Shown here in pieces: positions 37,269 to 45,254 of a stretch of 64,000 bases of DNA. The notes beneath the pieces are model-generated. The model saw only the letters and a list, made by a program, of their open reading frames with translations. It was not told the origin of the DNA and made no database searches. The translations under genes and the position numbers were made by a program. The stretch comes from DASQPR01 sp963727415 (GTDB lineage: Bacteria > Actinomycetota > Actinomycetes > Mycobacteriales > Micromonosporaceae): assembly GCA_963727415.1 (NCBI GenBank), contig CAVSGF010000002.1, positions 248,001-312,000 of the forward strand. The letters run 5' to 3'. How positions within the stretch are numbered: the first letter of the stretch is position 1; each line of letters begins with the position of its first letter.

Positions 37269-38018
37269 TCACGGTCCGTCGCTGATCCGCCATCGGGCCG
37301 AGGCGAGATGCCGGCGGCGCATGCCCAGCCGCTCGTAGAGGCCGATCGCCGGGACGTTCCAGTCATCGACCATGGCAGCGGCCTGCCCGTGCGTACGGAC
37401 CAGGTCATCGACCACGGTGGCGCAGGTGGCGGCGGCCAGCCCGTGGCCCCGGGCGGTGCTCGAGGTCGCCACGCCGGCCAGGAATCCGATCTCGGGTGCC
37501 GACCATGCGTCGGCCGCGGTGGTTACGAGCATTCCGCCGGCATCGCGGATTCCAGCCCACCTGGCCACGCCGGAGTGGCCCGGCCAGGCATCGGAACGAG
37601 GCAGCACGATCGACAGCAGGGCGACGACGTCCCGCTCATCCCGGCGGTCGAGCCAGCCGGCGCGGGCGCGCTCGGCCGCGGGCGGGAGGTCGGTGTCCAT
37701 CCAACCGAACGCCGCGTCGAAGGTGAGATCGTCGATTACATCGGTGATATCGGTGATCAGGTCGAGGTCACCGACCGGCCGGTAGCTGGGGCCGACCTCG
37801 GTCAGCGCTTGGATCAGCAGCGGGATCGCGTCGCCAGAGTCGCCGTGAATCGCCAGGCGGTCACGACCGGACAGGTCGGGGCAGGCGACCGCGACCGTGC
37901 CGCGGTTGGCCCAGGCCCGTACCCGTGGTGACATGCCCTGGGCCACCCATAGCACCAGCGGGTCCTCGGACACCGTCGAGACGTCGTCCAGCTCGCGCAC
38001 GTCTCGATCCTGTCTCAC
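37269..38018 (-). CDS. GNAT-family N-acetyltransferase
   Basis: About 249 residues. The C-terminal half holds the acetyl-CoA site: FLAGVATSSTARGHGLAAA with the Arg/Gly-rich pyrophosphate loop, then VDDWNVPAIGLYERLGMRRR. The N-terminal half is a divergent second domain (DLITDITDVIDDLTFDAAFG). The acceptor is unknown. The start is uncertain: GTG 38018 is chosen, with GTG 38000 and TTG 38039 also in frame and none having a clear ribosome-binding site. Confidence 0.75.
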   Translation of the reverse strand: MRQDRDVRELDDVSTVSEDPLVLWVAQGMSPRVRAWANRGTVAVACPDLSGRDRLAIHGDSGDAIPLLIQALTEVGPSYRPVGDLDLITDITDVIDDLTFDAAFGWMDTDLPPAAERARAGWLDRRDERDVVALLSIVLPRSDAWPGHSGVARWAGIRDAGGMLVTTAADAWSAPEIGFLAGVATSSTARGHGLAAATCATVVDDLVRTHGQAAAMVDDWNVPAIGLYERLGMRRRHLASARWRISDGP

Positions 38019-38110
38019 TGCCAGCCCGGGTCTAGCCAAAATCGCGGTTCCGGGGTCGATCGGGGTAATCCCCGAGGCGCCGGTGGCCGAGACGGGCGAT
38101 CATTGCCGGT

Positions 38111-38503
38111 ATGCGCTTCATCTTGAACGTACTGTGGTTGATCTTCGGCGGGTTGTTCATTGCGCTGGGCTACGCGGTGGCCGGCCTGATCTGTTTCATC
38201 CTGATCATTACGATCCCGTTCGGCATCGCCTCGTTCCGGATGGCCAACTACGCGCTCTGGCCGTTCGGCCGGACCATGGTGCGCGATCCGGACGCCGGCG
38301 TGGCATCCGCGGTGGGCAACGTCATCTGGTTCATCGTGGCGGGCTGGTGGCTTGCGCTGGGTCACATCGCGACCGCGATCGCCCAGTTCCTCACCATCAT
38401 CGGGATCCCGCTCGGTATCGCCAACGTCAAGCTCATCCCGGTGTCGCTCATGCCGCTGGGGCACCGCATCGTCGATGTCGACGACGTCGCGCGCGTCCGT
38501 TAG
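38111..38503 (+). CDS. YccF-domain inner-membrane protein
   Basis: A 130-residue protein with two copies of the YccF domain, each a hydrophobic segment with a conserved PFG/PLG turn: LWLIFGGLFIALGYAVAG with IPFGIASFRMANYALWPFG, and VIWFIVAGWWLALGHIATA with IGIPLGIANVKLIPVSLMPLG. About four membrane segments. Function unknown in the family. ATG 38111 is used. It is a single gene with no evident operon partner. Confidence 0.9.
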   Translation: MRFILNVLWLIFGGLFIALGYAVAGLICFILIITIPFGIASFRMANYALWPFGRTMVRDPDAGVASAVGNVIWFIVAGWWLALGHIATAIAQFLTIIGIPLGIANVKLIPVSLMPLGHRIVDVDDVARVR

Positions 38504-38562
38504 GCGCCGGGCGGGTTGCCGTAGGCTCTTGGAGCAGCCAGGCAACGGAGCAGGAGGCCCAA

Positions 38563-39339
38563 GTGTCAGAGTTCGTGAATCTGTCGGTAGACGACGGCAT
38601 CGGCACGATCCGCCTGGATCGCCCGCCGATGAACGCTTTGAACATCGATATCCAGGAGGGTCTCCGCCACGCGGCTGCCACGTTCACCAGCGATAGCGAG
38701 GTCCGTGCGGTCGTCGTGTACGGCGGAGAGAAGGTCTTCGCCGCGGGCGCGGACATCAAGGAGATGGCGGATATGTCCTATGTCGACATGTCCGCGCGTG
38801 CCGGTGCGCTCTCATCAGCGTTCGACTCCATCGCCCGGATCCCGAAGCCGGTAGTCGCCGCCATCACCGGTTATGCCCTGGGTGGTGGCTGCGAACTCGC
38901 CTTGGCCTGCGACTGGCGGGTCGCCGCCGCGGACGCCAAGCTGGGCCAGCCGGAGATCAACCTGGGCGTCATCCCGGGCGCGGGCGGTACCCAGCGGCTG
39001 GCCCGCCTGATCGGGCCGGCTCGCACCAAGGATCTGATCATGTCGGGCCGGTTTGTCGACGCCGAGGAGGCACTGAGGATCGGCCTGGTGGACCGCGTGG
39101 TACCGGCCGACGCCGACGTCTATGAAGCGGCGGTGGCGCTGGTCAAGCCGTACACCACCGGGCCGGCGGCGGCGCTGCGCGCGGCGAAGCTCGCCGTCGA
39201 CGGCGGGCTGGACATGGATCTCGGTTCCGGCCGGGCCTGGGAGTCACAGCTGTTCGCGGCGCTGTTCGCCACGGAGGACAAGCAGGAGGGCATGGCAGCG
39301 TTCGTGGCCAAGCGCAAGCCGAAGTTCACCGGTCGCTGA
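38563..39339 (+). CDS. Enoyl-CoA hydratase/isomerase-family protein
   Basis: A 258-residue crotonase-fold enzyme. The oxyanion-hole segments are KVFAAGADIKEMADM and GYALGGGCELALACD; both catalytic Glu positions are filled in KLGQPEINLGVIPGAGGTQRL, as in true enoyl-CoA hydratases. It would hydrate crotonyl-CoA or longer enoyl-CoA and so fits between Hbd and Ccr in this organism. GTG 38563 follows AGGAGG. The stop region forms a small hairpin CCGGTC-GCT-GACCGG followed by a run of five T (39360s). Confidence 0.9.
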   Translation: MSEFVNLSVDDGIGTIRLDRPPMNALNIDIQEGLRHAAATFTSDSEVRAVVVYGGEKVFAAGADIKEMADMSYVDMSARAGALSSAFDSIARIPKPVVAAITGYALGGGCELALACDWRVAAADAKLGQPEINLGVIPGAGGTQRLARLIGPARTKDLIMSGRFVDAEEALRIGLVDRVVPADADVYEAAVALVKPYTTGPAAALRAAKLAVDGGLDMDLGSGRAWESQLFAALFATEDKQEGMAAFVAKRKPKFTGR

Positions 39340-39420
39340 CCGGACCCCTCGGGCCGCTTTTTGCTACCCGGCGGTAACCTGCATCCGTCAACCCCGCGAC
39401 ACCCGACAGGCTGGACCGAC

Positions 39421-41040
39421 ATGACTGACAAGATCGAGGGTCACGGCGGCGAACTCGCTCTGGCGGCGGTTCGTGCCTTCGGCGTGACCGAGATGTTCAC
39501 CCTTTCCGGCGGTCACGTGTTCCCGCTCTACGACGCGGCACACAAAGCCGAATTCCCGCTGTATGACGTCCGCCACGAGCAGTCCGCGGTGTTCGCCGCC
39601 GAAGCGGTGGCCAAACTGCGCCGCCGGCCGGGGCTGGCGGTCCTCACCGCCGGACCCGGCGTCACCAACGGCATTTCGGGACTGACAAGTGCGTTCTTCA
39701 ACGCCTCGCCGGTGCTGGTGATGGGCGGCCGGGCTCCGGCGTTCCGGTGGGGCTCGGGCTCGCTGCAGGAGATGGACCACATCCCGCTGGTCTCCCCGGT
39801 GACCAAGCACGCCGCCACGGTGCCCGCCACCGACGCCATCCCGGACGCCGTAGCGGGCGCGCTGACGACCGCGATGACCGCCCACCGCGGGCCGGTGTTC
39901 CTGGATTTCCCGCTTGAGGTGATCTTCTCGACCGGCGGGGCGGAACTGCCGTCGACGGCGGTACCGGTGATCGAGCCGGATCCGGAAGACGTGGCCCGGG
40001 CGGCGGCCCTGATCGCCGGCGCTGCGCAGCCGGTCATCATCGCCGGGTCAGACGTGTACGCGGGCGATGCCGTCGCGGCCCTCCGGGAACTGGCCGAGGC
40101 GCTGACCGTGCCGGTGTTCACCAATGGGATGGGCCGGGGTGCGCTGCCGCCGGAGCATCCGCTCGCCTTCGCCAAGGCACGCCGGGCCGCGTTGAGCGGT
40201 GCCGACGTGATCGTGGTGATCGGCACGCCGCTCGACTTCCGGCTCGGCTTTGGCGACTTCGACGGGGCACAGGTGGTCCACATCGTCGACGCGCCGTCGC
40301 AGCGTGCGCAGCATGTCACGCCCGCCGTGTCGCCCGCCGGTGACCTGCGGCTGATTCTTAGCGGCATCGCGTCGGACACCGGTGATCGCGTCGACCACAA
40401 CGAGTGGGTGAGCGAACTGCGTGTCGTTGAGGACACGGCGAAGAAACGCGACGCCGAGGCGATGCTGGCCGACACCGACCCGATCAAACCCGCACGTGTC
40501 TATGGAGAACTGCGCAAGGTGCTGGACCGGGACGCGGTGACCATCGGAGACGGTGGCGACTTCGTCTCGTACGCCGGCAAGTACCTCGAACCGGCCACCC
40601 CCGGCTCGTGGCTCGACCCCGGGCCGTACGGGTGTCTCGGTACCGGCCTCGGATACGCCATGGGCGCCCGGGTGACGTATCCGGACCGTCAGATCTGCGT
40701 GCTTCTCGGTGACGGCGCGGCGGGCTTCTCGTTGATGGACGTCGAGTCGCTGGTGCGCCAGGATCTGCCGGTGGTCATGGTGTGCGGCAATAACGGCATC
40801 TGGGGCCTGGAAAAGCATCCCATGCAGGCCATGTACGGCTACGACGTCGCCGCCGACCTGCAGCCCGGTCTGCGGTACGACGACGTGGTCTCGGCGCTCG
40901 GCGGTGCCGGAGAGACCGTGACCAAGCCCGGTGATCTGGGACCGGCGCTCAAGCGGGCGTTCGATGCCGGAGTGCCGTACCTGGTCAACGTCCTGACCGA
41001 CCCGGCGGACGTCTACCCGCGTTCGGCGAACCTGGCCTGA
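39421..41040 (+). CDS. Thiamine-diphosphate enzyme of the acetolactate-synthase-like family (IlvG/IlvX type)
   Basis: A 539-residue three-domain ThDP enzyme. The N-terminal domain has FTLSGGHVFPLYD and the cofactor-activating Glu in DVRHEQSAVFAAEA; the C-terminal cofactor domain has LLGDGAAGFSLMDVESL and CGNNGIWG (GDG...NN motif). It resembles the mycobacterial IlvG-like proteins rather than the main biosynthetic IlvB: there is no small subunit next to it. The substrate may be pyruvate or another 2-ketoacid. ATG 39421 is chosen; upstream GACAGGCTGGACCGAC gives only a weak ribosome-binding site. Confidence 0.8.
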   Translation: MTDKIEGHGGELALAAVRAFGVTEMFTLSGGHVFPLYDAAHKAEFPLYDVRHEQSAVFAAEAVAKLRRRPGLAVLTAGPGVTNGISGLTSAFFNASPVLVMGGRAPAFRWGSGSLQEMDHIPLVSPVTKHAATVPATDAIPDAVAGALTTAMTAHRGPVFLDFPLEVIFSTGGAELPSTAVPVIEPDPEDVARAAALIAGAAQPVIIAGSDVYAGDAVAALRELAEALTVPVFTNGMGRGALPPEHPLAFAKARRAALSGADVIVVIGTPLDFRLGFGDFDGAQVVHIVDAPSQRAQHVTPAVSPAGDLRLILSGIASDTGDRVDHNEWVSELRVVEDTAKKRDAEAMLADTDPIKPARVYGELRKVLDRDAVTIGDGGDFVSYAGKYLEPATPGSWLDPGPYGCLGTGLGYAMGARVTYPDRQICVLLGDGAAGFSLMDVESLVRQDLPVVMVCGNNGIWGLEKHPMQAMYGYDVAADLQPGLRYDDVVSALGGAGETVTKPGDLGPALKRAFDAGVPYLVNVLTDPADVYPRSANLA

Positions 41041-41048
41041 TCACCGGC

Positions 41049-41083
41049 GCGGTCACGACCGGCGCCGGGCCGGCCGTGACCGC
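41049..41083. terminator. Hairpin between convergent genes
   Basis: GCGGTCACG pairs with CGTGACCGC (9 bp) across a 17-nt loop, between the ThDP enzyme stop and the minus-strand DUF202 gene stop. Confidence 0.5.
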
Positions 41084-41107
41084 TGGGCGGTGCTGGAGCG
41101 ACGTCGG

Positions 41108-41455
41108 TCAGCCGACCGGCCAGACAATCAGCACCAGCGCGATTCCGAGCGCGGCCAGCCCGGCGATGGTCAGGCCGACCAGCGGCAGCGTCCGGCCGAT
41201 ACCGGCCGGGACTCGATGCGCCATCGCCCGGATCCGGCTGTGCGTCAGCATCAGGAAGACGAGCCAGCAGACCGCGGCGAGGAACAGCGCCACCCCGTCG
41301 GCGAGGTTCGCGCCGTCGGCGAATGCCAGCCGGCTCAGGAGAAGCACCGCCAGGGTGGCGGACAGGGTGGTCCGGCGCCAGGCCAGGCGGGTGCGCTCGG
41401 CCTGGGTGTCACCCGGTGTCAATGGCGGGTTCGGCTCCGGCGGCAGGCTGCTCAC
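41108..41455 (-). CDS. DUF202 membrane protein (second of pair)
   Basis: A 115-residue protein with three membrane segments: SATLAVLLLSRLAFADGA, DGVALFLAAVCWLVFLML and LVGLTIAGLAALGIALVLIVW. The N-terminal ERTRLAWRRTTL motif is the DUF202 signature. Function unknown. It starts at GTG 41455, overlapping the upstream DUF202 gene stop by GTGA, so the two are co-translated and may form a complex. Confidence 0.85.
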   Translation of the reverse strand: MSSLPPEPNPPLTPGDTQAERTRLAWRRTTLSATLAVLLLSRLAFADGANLADGVALFLAAVCWLVFLMLTHSRIRAMAHRVPAGIGRTLPLVGLTIAGLAALGIALVLIVWPVG

Positions 41456-41850
41456 GACGATGATCCCGGAATGACAATGGCGACCAGCAGCAACACCGCA
41501 CCGACCCCGACCGCGATGGCCAGCAAGGCCGGGAACCGGGACGCCGGCAGTGGTTCACCCAGCCGCATCGCCCGCTCGCACCGTGCCCAGTGGTCGATCG
41601 CTCGGAGGGCGATGACGCCACCGAGCGCCATCAGGATGATGGCCAGCGCCTCGCGCAGGTGCGGTATGTGCAATGGCGGAAGGAACCCGGCGATGGCTAG
41701 CCCGCCTCCGATTAGCGCCAGGCCGGTCCGGATCCACGCCAGGAACGTGCGCTCGTTGGCCAGCGAGAACCGGTAGTCCGGGGTGGTGCCGACCTCCCGG
41801 AGATCTTTCGGGTCGAACCAGCGGCGCACGGTGGTGAACACAGCGCCCAT
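41452..41850 (-). CDS. DUF202 (YidH-family) membrane protein (first of pair)
   Basis: A 132-residue protein with three membrane segments (LIGGGLAIAGFLPP, LAIILMALGGVIALRAI, LLAIAVGVGAVLLLVAIVI) and the DUF202 motif FSLANERTFLAWIRTGLALI near residue 28. Function unknown; pairs of such genes are common in actinobacteria. Confidence 0.88.
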   Translation of the reverse strand: MGAVFTTVRRWFDPKDLREVGTTPDYRFSLANERTFLAWIRTGLALIGGGLAIAGFLPPLHIPHLREALAIILMALGGVIALRAIDHWARCERAMRLGEPLPASRFPALLAIAVGVGAVLLLVAIVIPGSSS

Positions 41851-42010
41851 TATCCTGGCGCGGGGACGGCCGGTCGCGTGTTAACCCGAGCCGGCCGCGA
41901 CCGGCCGGGCGCCAGGGGTGGCACGCTGCCAGTCTGACCAGCGACCCGTCATTCTCCGGATTCTGGAGATTCGCCGGACTACCTGGGAAACCGCCGGTCA
42001 GGATGGCGTC

Positions 42011-42412
42011 ATGACAGAGTTCACAGACGACGAGAAGAAGACCCTTCGCGACGCCGCCTTCGGTGCGGTGTTTCTTGTCTCCAACGCGGATCCGGGCATG
42101 CTTGACATGATCAAGGAGAACTTCGCGGCTTCGAAGTCGTTCGCCAAGGCCAGCGGCGACCTGCAGGACGTGTTCCGCGGTATCAGCGTGCCGAGCGTGC
42201 CCGAGGGCGGGGACGACCAGGTCGAGTCGGGGATCCTTTCGGATCTGTCGGCTTCGGTCGCGATGCTGCGGGCCAAGTCACCGGATCAGGTGGACCCGTA
42301 CCGGCGGGTGGTTCTGGACGCCTGCGCCGGGGCTGCCGCGGCGGCCAAGGGCGTCTCGCCCACTGAGACCGAGATTCTGTCGAAGGTGACAAGCGCACTG
42401 GGAGCGAGCTGA
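42011..42412 (+). CDS. Conserved actinobacterial protein of unknown function
   Basis: A 133-residue, Ala/Ser/Asp-rich soluble protein with no signal peptide or membrane segment. Visible stretches: FTDDEKKTLRDAAFGAVFLV at the start, MLDMIKENFAASKSFAKASG in the middle and PYRRVVLDACAGAAAAAKG near the end. I do not recognise a catalytic motif. ATG 42011 is preferred over an upstream in-frame ATG because the protein then begins with the acidic MTEFTDDEKK. A strong hairpin follows the stop. Confidence 0.75.
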   Translation: MTEFTDDEKKTLRDAAFGAVFLVSNADPGMLDMIKENFAASKSFAKASGDLQDVFRGISVPSVPEGGDDQVESGILSDLSASVAMLRAKSPDQVDPYRRVVLDACAGAAAAAKGVSPTETEILSKVTSALGAS

Positions 42413-42457
42413 CCGCGTGTCCACATCGCATGCTGGTGCCCGATGTGGACACCGCGG
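42413..42457 (+). terminator. Strong hairpin after the unknown gene
   Basis: GTGTCCACATCG (42417-42428) pairs perfectly with CGATGTGGACAC (42441-42452), and the stem extends with one bulge to CCGCG/CGCGG. The loop is 12 nt. Confidence 0.7.
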
Positions 42458-42578
42458 CTCGGTTCCGACCCGCGCATAGGAGCGCCGCACCGAGATTATC
42501 GGTATTTGCTGATGAAACGCTCTAATACGACGATAGGGGATCCGGAGTGATTTCGCTCACGCGGGCTGGAACCACCCC

Positions 42579-42596
42579 TGTTACTGGCTAGTAACA
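42579..42596 (+). promoter_or_regulatory. Candidate operator of etfBA, matching the ccr site
   Basis: TGTTACTGGCTAGTAACA is a perfect inverted repeat with 7-bp arms and a 4-nt centre. Its right arm continues into TAACAT, a usable -10 element. The ccr upstream site shares TACTG-N3-AGTAAC and the same overlap. A second possible -10 (TAGACT, 42683-42688) lies closer to the gene. The rest of 42413-42781 holds no gene. Confidence 0.5.
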
Positions 42597-42781
42597 TCGG
42601 GGGCGCCGCAGTGGCCAGTTGCACACGCTGGCACGGTTGACCCACAGGGCGCTGACACGAAAGGCTCCCGGGGATAAAGCCATAGACTCGCGGTGGTTTG
42701 GCATATGGGTGCGAGTCGGCCCACGGGCGCAATGTGGCTCGCGCGCTGCGCGAAGTCGAGCAGGAGGTCAAGGATCCACCG

Positions 42782-43562
42782 ATGAATATCGTCGTACTCG
42801 TCAAGCAGGTGCCTGACTCCGGTTCAGAGCGAAACCTGCGTGCTGACGACAAGACCGTCGACCGCGGGTCGGCGAACAACGTGATCAACGAGATGGACGA
42901 GTACGCCATTGAGGAAGCGCTGAAGATCAAGGAAGCGCACGGCGGCGAGGTCACCATCCTGACCATGGGGCCGGAGTCGGCATCCGAAGCCATCCGCAAA
43001 GCCCTGCAGATGGGTCCGGACAAGGGCGTGCACGTCGTCGACGGCGCTCTTCACGGGTCGTGCGCACTCGGCACCTCGAAGGTGCTGGCCGCGGCGTTGA
43101 AAACCCTGAACGCCGACATCGTGGTGTGCGGCGCCGAGTCCACCGACGGCCGGGTTCAGGTGATGCCACAGATGCTCGCCGAGCGGCTCGGGATTGCGGC
43201 GATCACTGGCGCTCGCAAGCTGACCATCGACGGCTCCACGCTGACCGCCGAGCGACAGACCGAGGAGGGCTTCGAGGTGGTCACCGCGTCAACGCCGGCG
43301 GTCGTCTCGGTGTGGGACACGATCAACGAGCCGCGGTACCCGTCGTTCAAGGGCATCATGGCCGCGAAGTCCAAGCCGATCGACAGCCTTAGCCTCGCCG
43401 ATCTCGGGAATTTCCGCCGATGAGGTGGGCTTCGCCGGCGCCACCAGCGCCGTTGTCGACGCGAGCAGGCGACCGCCGCGCAGCGCCGGCGCCAAGGTCA
43501 CCGACGAAGGTGAAGGTGGCGTCGCCCTGGTTGAGTTCCTGACCGCCGAGAAGTTTGTGTGA
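42782..43562 (+). CDS. etfB: Electron-transfer flavoprotein beta subunit (one frameshift)
   Basis: About 259 residues after correction. EtfB binds AMP and, with EtfA, takes electrons from acyl-CoA dehydrogenases to the membrane quinone pool. Family signs: MNIVVLVKQVPDSGSERNLR at the start, RGSANNVINEMDEYAIEEAL and VVCGAESTDGRVQVMPQMLA. One extra A near 43410 interrupts the frame at DLGISADEVGFAG; the corrected frame ends with FLTAEKFV at the TGA 43560-43562. ATG 42782 has AAGGA upstream. The next gene is etfA, 11 nt away. Confidence 0.93.
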
Positions 43563-43573
43563 GGTTGACACCG

Positions 43574-44534
43574 ATGTCTGAGGTTCTCGTTGTAGTCGAG
43601 CAGGCCGGCGGCGCCGTCAAGAAGGTCACGCTGGAGATGCTCACCATGGCCCGCGAACTCGGGACGCCCGCCGCGGTCGTCCTCGGCGCGCCAGGCACCG
43701 CCGCGTCCATCAAGGACAAGCTCGCCGAGTACGGCGCCGAGAAGGTGTACGTCGCCGAAAGCCGAGGAGATCGATGGTCACCTCGTCGCTCCCAAGGCCG
43801 CCGTGCTGCGCCTCTCTGATCGGATCGGTCGCTCCGGCCGCCGTTCTGATCGGCGTCCACCCAGGAGGGCAAGGAGATCGCCGGGCGGCTCGCGGTCAAG
43901 CTGGACAACGGGCTGCTGACCGACGTCGTCTCGCTGGACGCCGACGGCACCGCGACGCAGGCCGTCTTCGCCGGTTCCACGGTGGTCAAGTCCAAGGTCA
44001 CGCGCGGTCTGCCGCTGGTCACGGTGCGGCCCAACTCGCTCACGCCGAGCCCGGCGCCGGGCGCCGCCGCCGAGACGCCGGTGGACGTCACCGTCGATGA
44101 CGCGGCCAAGCTGGTGAAGGTGGTGTCCGGGCAGGCCGAGCAGAAGGGCTCGCGGCCCGAGCTCACCGAGGCCTCGATCGTCGTGTCCGGCGGCCGTGGT
44201 GTCGGCAGTGCCGACAACTTCAAGCTGGTCGAGGAGTTCGCGGACCTGCTCGGCGCCGCGGTCGGCGCGTCCCGGGCGGCCACCGACTCCGGCTTCTACC
44301 CGCACCAGTTCCAGGTCGGTCAGACCGGAAAGACCGTCTCGCCACAGCTGTACGTGGCGCTGGGCATCTCCGGTGCGATCCAGCACCGGGCCGGCATGCA
44401 GACCTCGAAGACGATCGCCGCGGTCAACAAGGACCCCGAGGCCCCGATCTTCGAACTGGCCGACTTCGGCGTGGTGGGCGACCTGTTCAAGGTCGTACCC
44501 GCAAGCCGCCGAGGAGATCCGCAAGCGCCGCTAG
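43574..44534 (+). CDS. etfA: Electron-transfer flavoprotein alpha subunit (four frameshifts)
   Basis: About 318 residues after correction. It carries the FAD site in its C-terminal domain: VVSGGRGVGSADNF, GASRAATDSGFYPHQFQVGQTGKTVSP and LYVALGISGAIQHRAGMQ. The N-terminal domain starts MSEVLVVVEQAGG. Extra bases near 43757, 43806, 43853 and 44505 break the frame; after removal the protein ends QAAEEIRKRR at the TAG 44532-44534. ATG 43574 has GAGG upstream. It forms an operon with etfB. Confidence 0.93.
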
Positions 44535-44590
44535 CGCGGTGTGCTGGCCGGCCGAAACCGGGATTGGTCGTGCCGGGCTGAGAACCTGCG

Positions 44591-44639
44591 TGATCGGGAA
44601 GTGTCGATGGTGTTGTTCGCCGTCGGCACTTCCCGATCA
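44591..44639 (+). terminator. Hairpin after etfA
   Basis: TGATCGGGAAGTG (44591-44603) pairs perfectly with CACTTCCCGATCA (44627-44639), a 13-bp stem with a 23-nt loop, 56 nt downstream of etfA. Confidence 0.6.
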
Positions 44640-44719
44640 GGTCTGGCGCCACGGGGTCGCCGGCTCCGACGGGCGGGTCGTGGCGGCGAAGTGTTCCACA
44701 CCGCCGGGCCGATCCTGGT

Positions 44720-44725
44720 TAAGTT
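44720..44725 (+). promoter_or_regulatory. -10 element of a likely leaderless promoter
   Basis: TAAGTT ends 6 nt before ATG 44732; no ribosome-binding site lies between. Confidence 0.5.
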
Positions 44726-44731
44726 GATCCG

Positions 44732-45232
44732 ATGGCGCACGCAATCATCCGGCCGGCCCGGCGTACCGATCTCAACGATCTCGTCAAAGCTCTCGGTCAG
44801 GAGATGTTCTTCACCGACCGGATCGGACGGATGCGACACAACCTCGGTGAGCTGTTGGTGGCTTTCGTCGACGAGGTTCCGGTCGGTGACGTCTACCTGT
44901 GGTGCGAGCCGGTCGAGGAAGTCGAGGTCGCCGAGGCGTTTCCGGGGGTACCGATGCTGAACCATCTTGAGGTCGCGGCCGGGTGGCAGGGCCAGGGGAT
45001 CGGGACTCAGCTGGTCCGGGCGGCCGAGGACGCGGCGCGCCGGCGCGGGCACGACCGGGTCGTGCTCGGTGTCGGCGTTGACAACCCGGATGCCAGGCGC
45101 CTCTACGAGCGGCTCGGCTACGTCGACTGGGGCCAAGGGCCGGTAGTGGCCCGGTGGACCGAGCCGGATGGCCGGGGTGGTGTGCGCGAGGCATCGCTCA
45201 CGTGCGACACCATGATCGCGTCCCTCACATGA
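44732..45232 (+). CDS. GNAT-family N-acetyltransferase
   Basis: A 166-residue single-domain acetyltransferase. The acetyl-CoA loop is VAAGWQGQGIGTQLVRAAE (motif A), followed by VGVDNPDARRLYERLGYVDWG (motif B). The acceptor is unknown. In Mycobacterium tuberculosis, as I recall, a GNAT gene also lies directly after the etf genes, so the position is conserved. It is likely transcribed alone from a leaderless promoter. Confidence 0.88.
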   Translation: MAHAIIRPARRTDLNDLVKALGQEMFFTDRIGRMRHNLGELLVAFVDEVPVGDVYLWCEPVEEVEVAEAFPGVPMLNHLEVAAGWQGQGIGTQLVRAAEDAARRRGHDRVVLGVGVDNPDARRLYERLGYVDWGQGPVVARWTEPDGRGGVREASLTCDTMIASLT

Positions 45233-45240
45233 ACGGCGGA

Positions 45241-45246
45241 TAGGCT
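45241..45246 (+). promoter_or_regulatory. -10 element of a likely leaderless promoter
   Basis: TAGGCT ends 8 nt before ATG 45255 of the cysteine desulfurase gene. Confidence 0.4.
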
Positions 45247-45254
45247 AGACGCCG

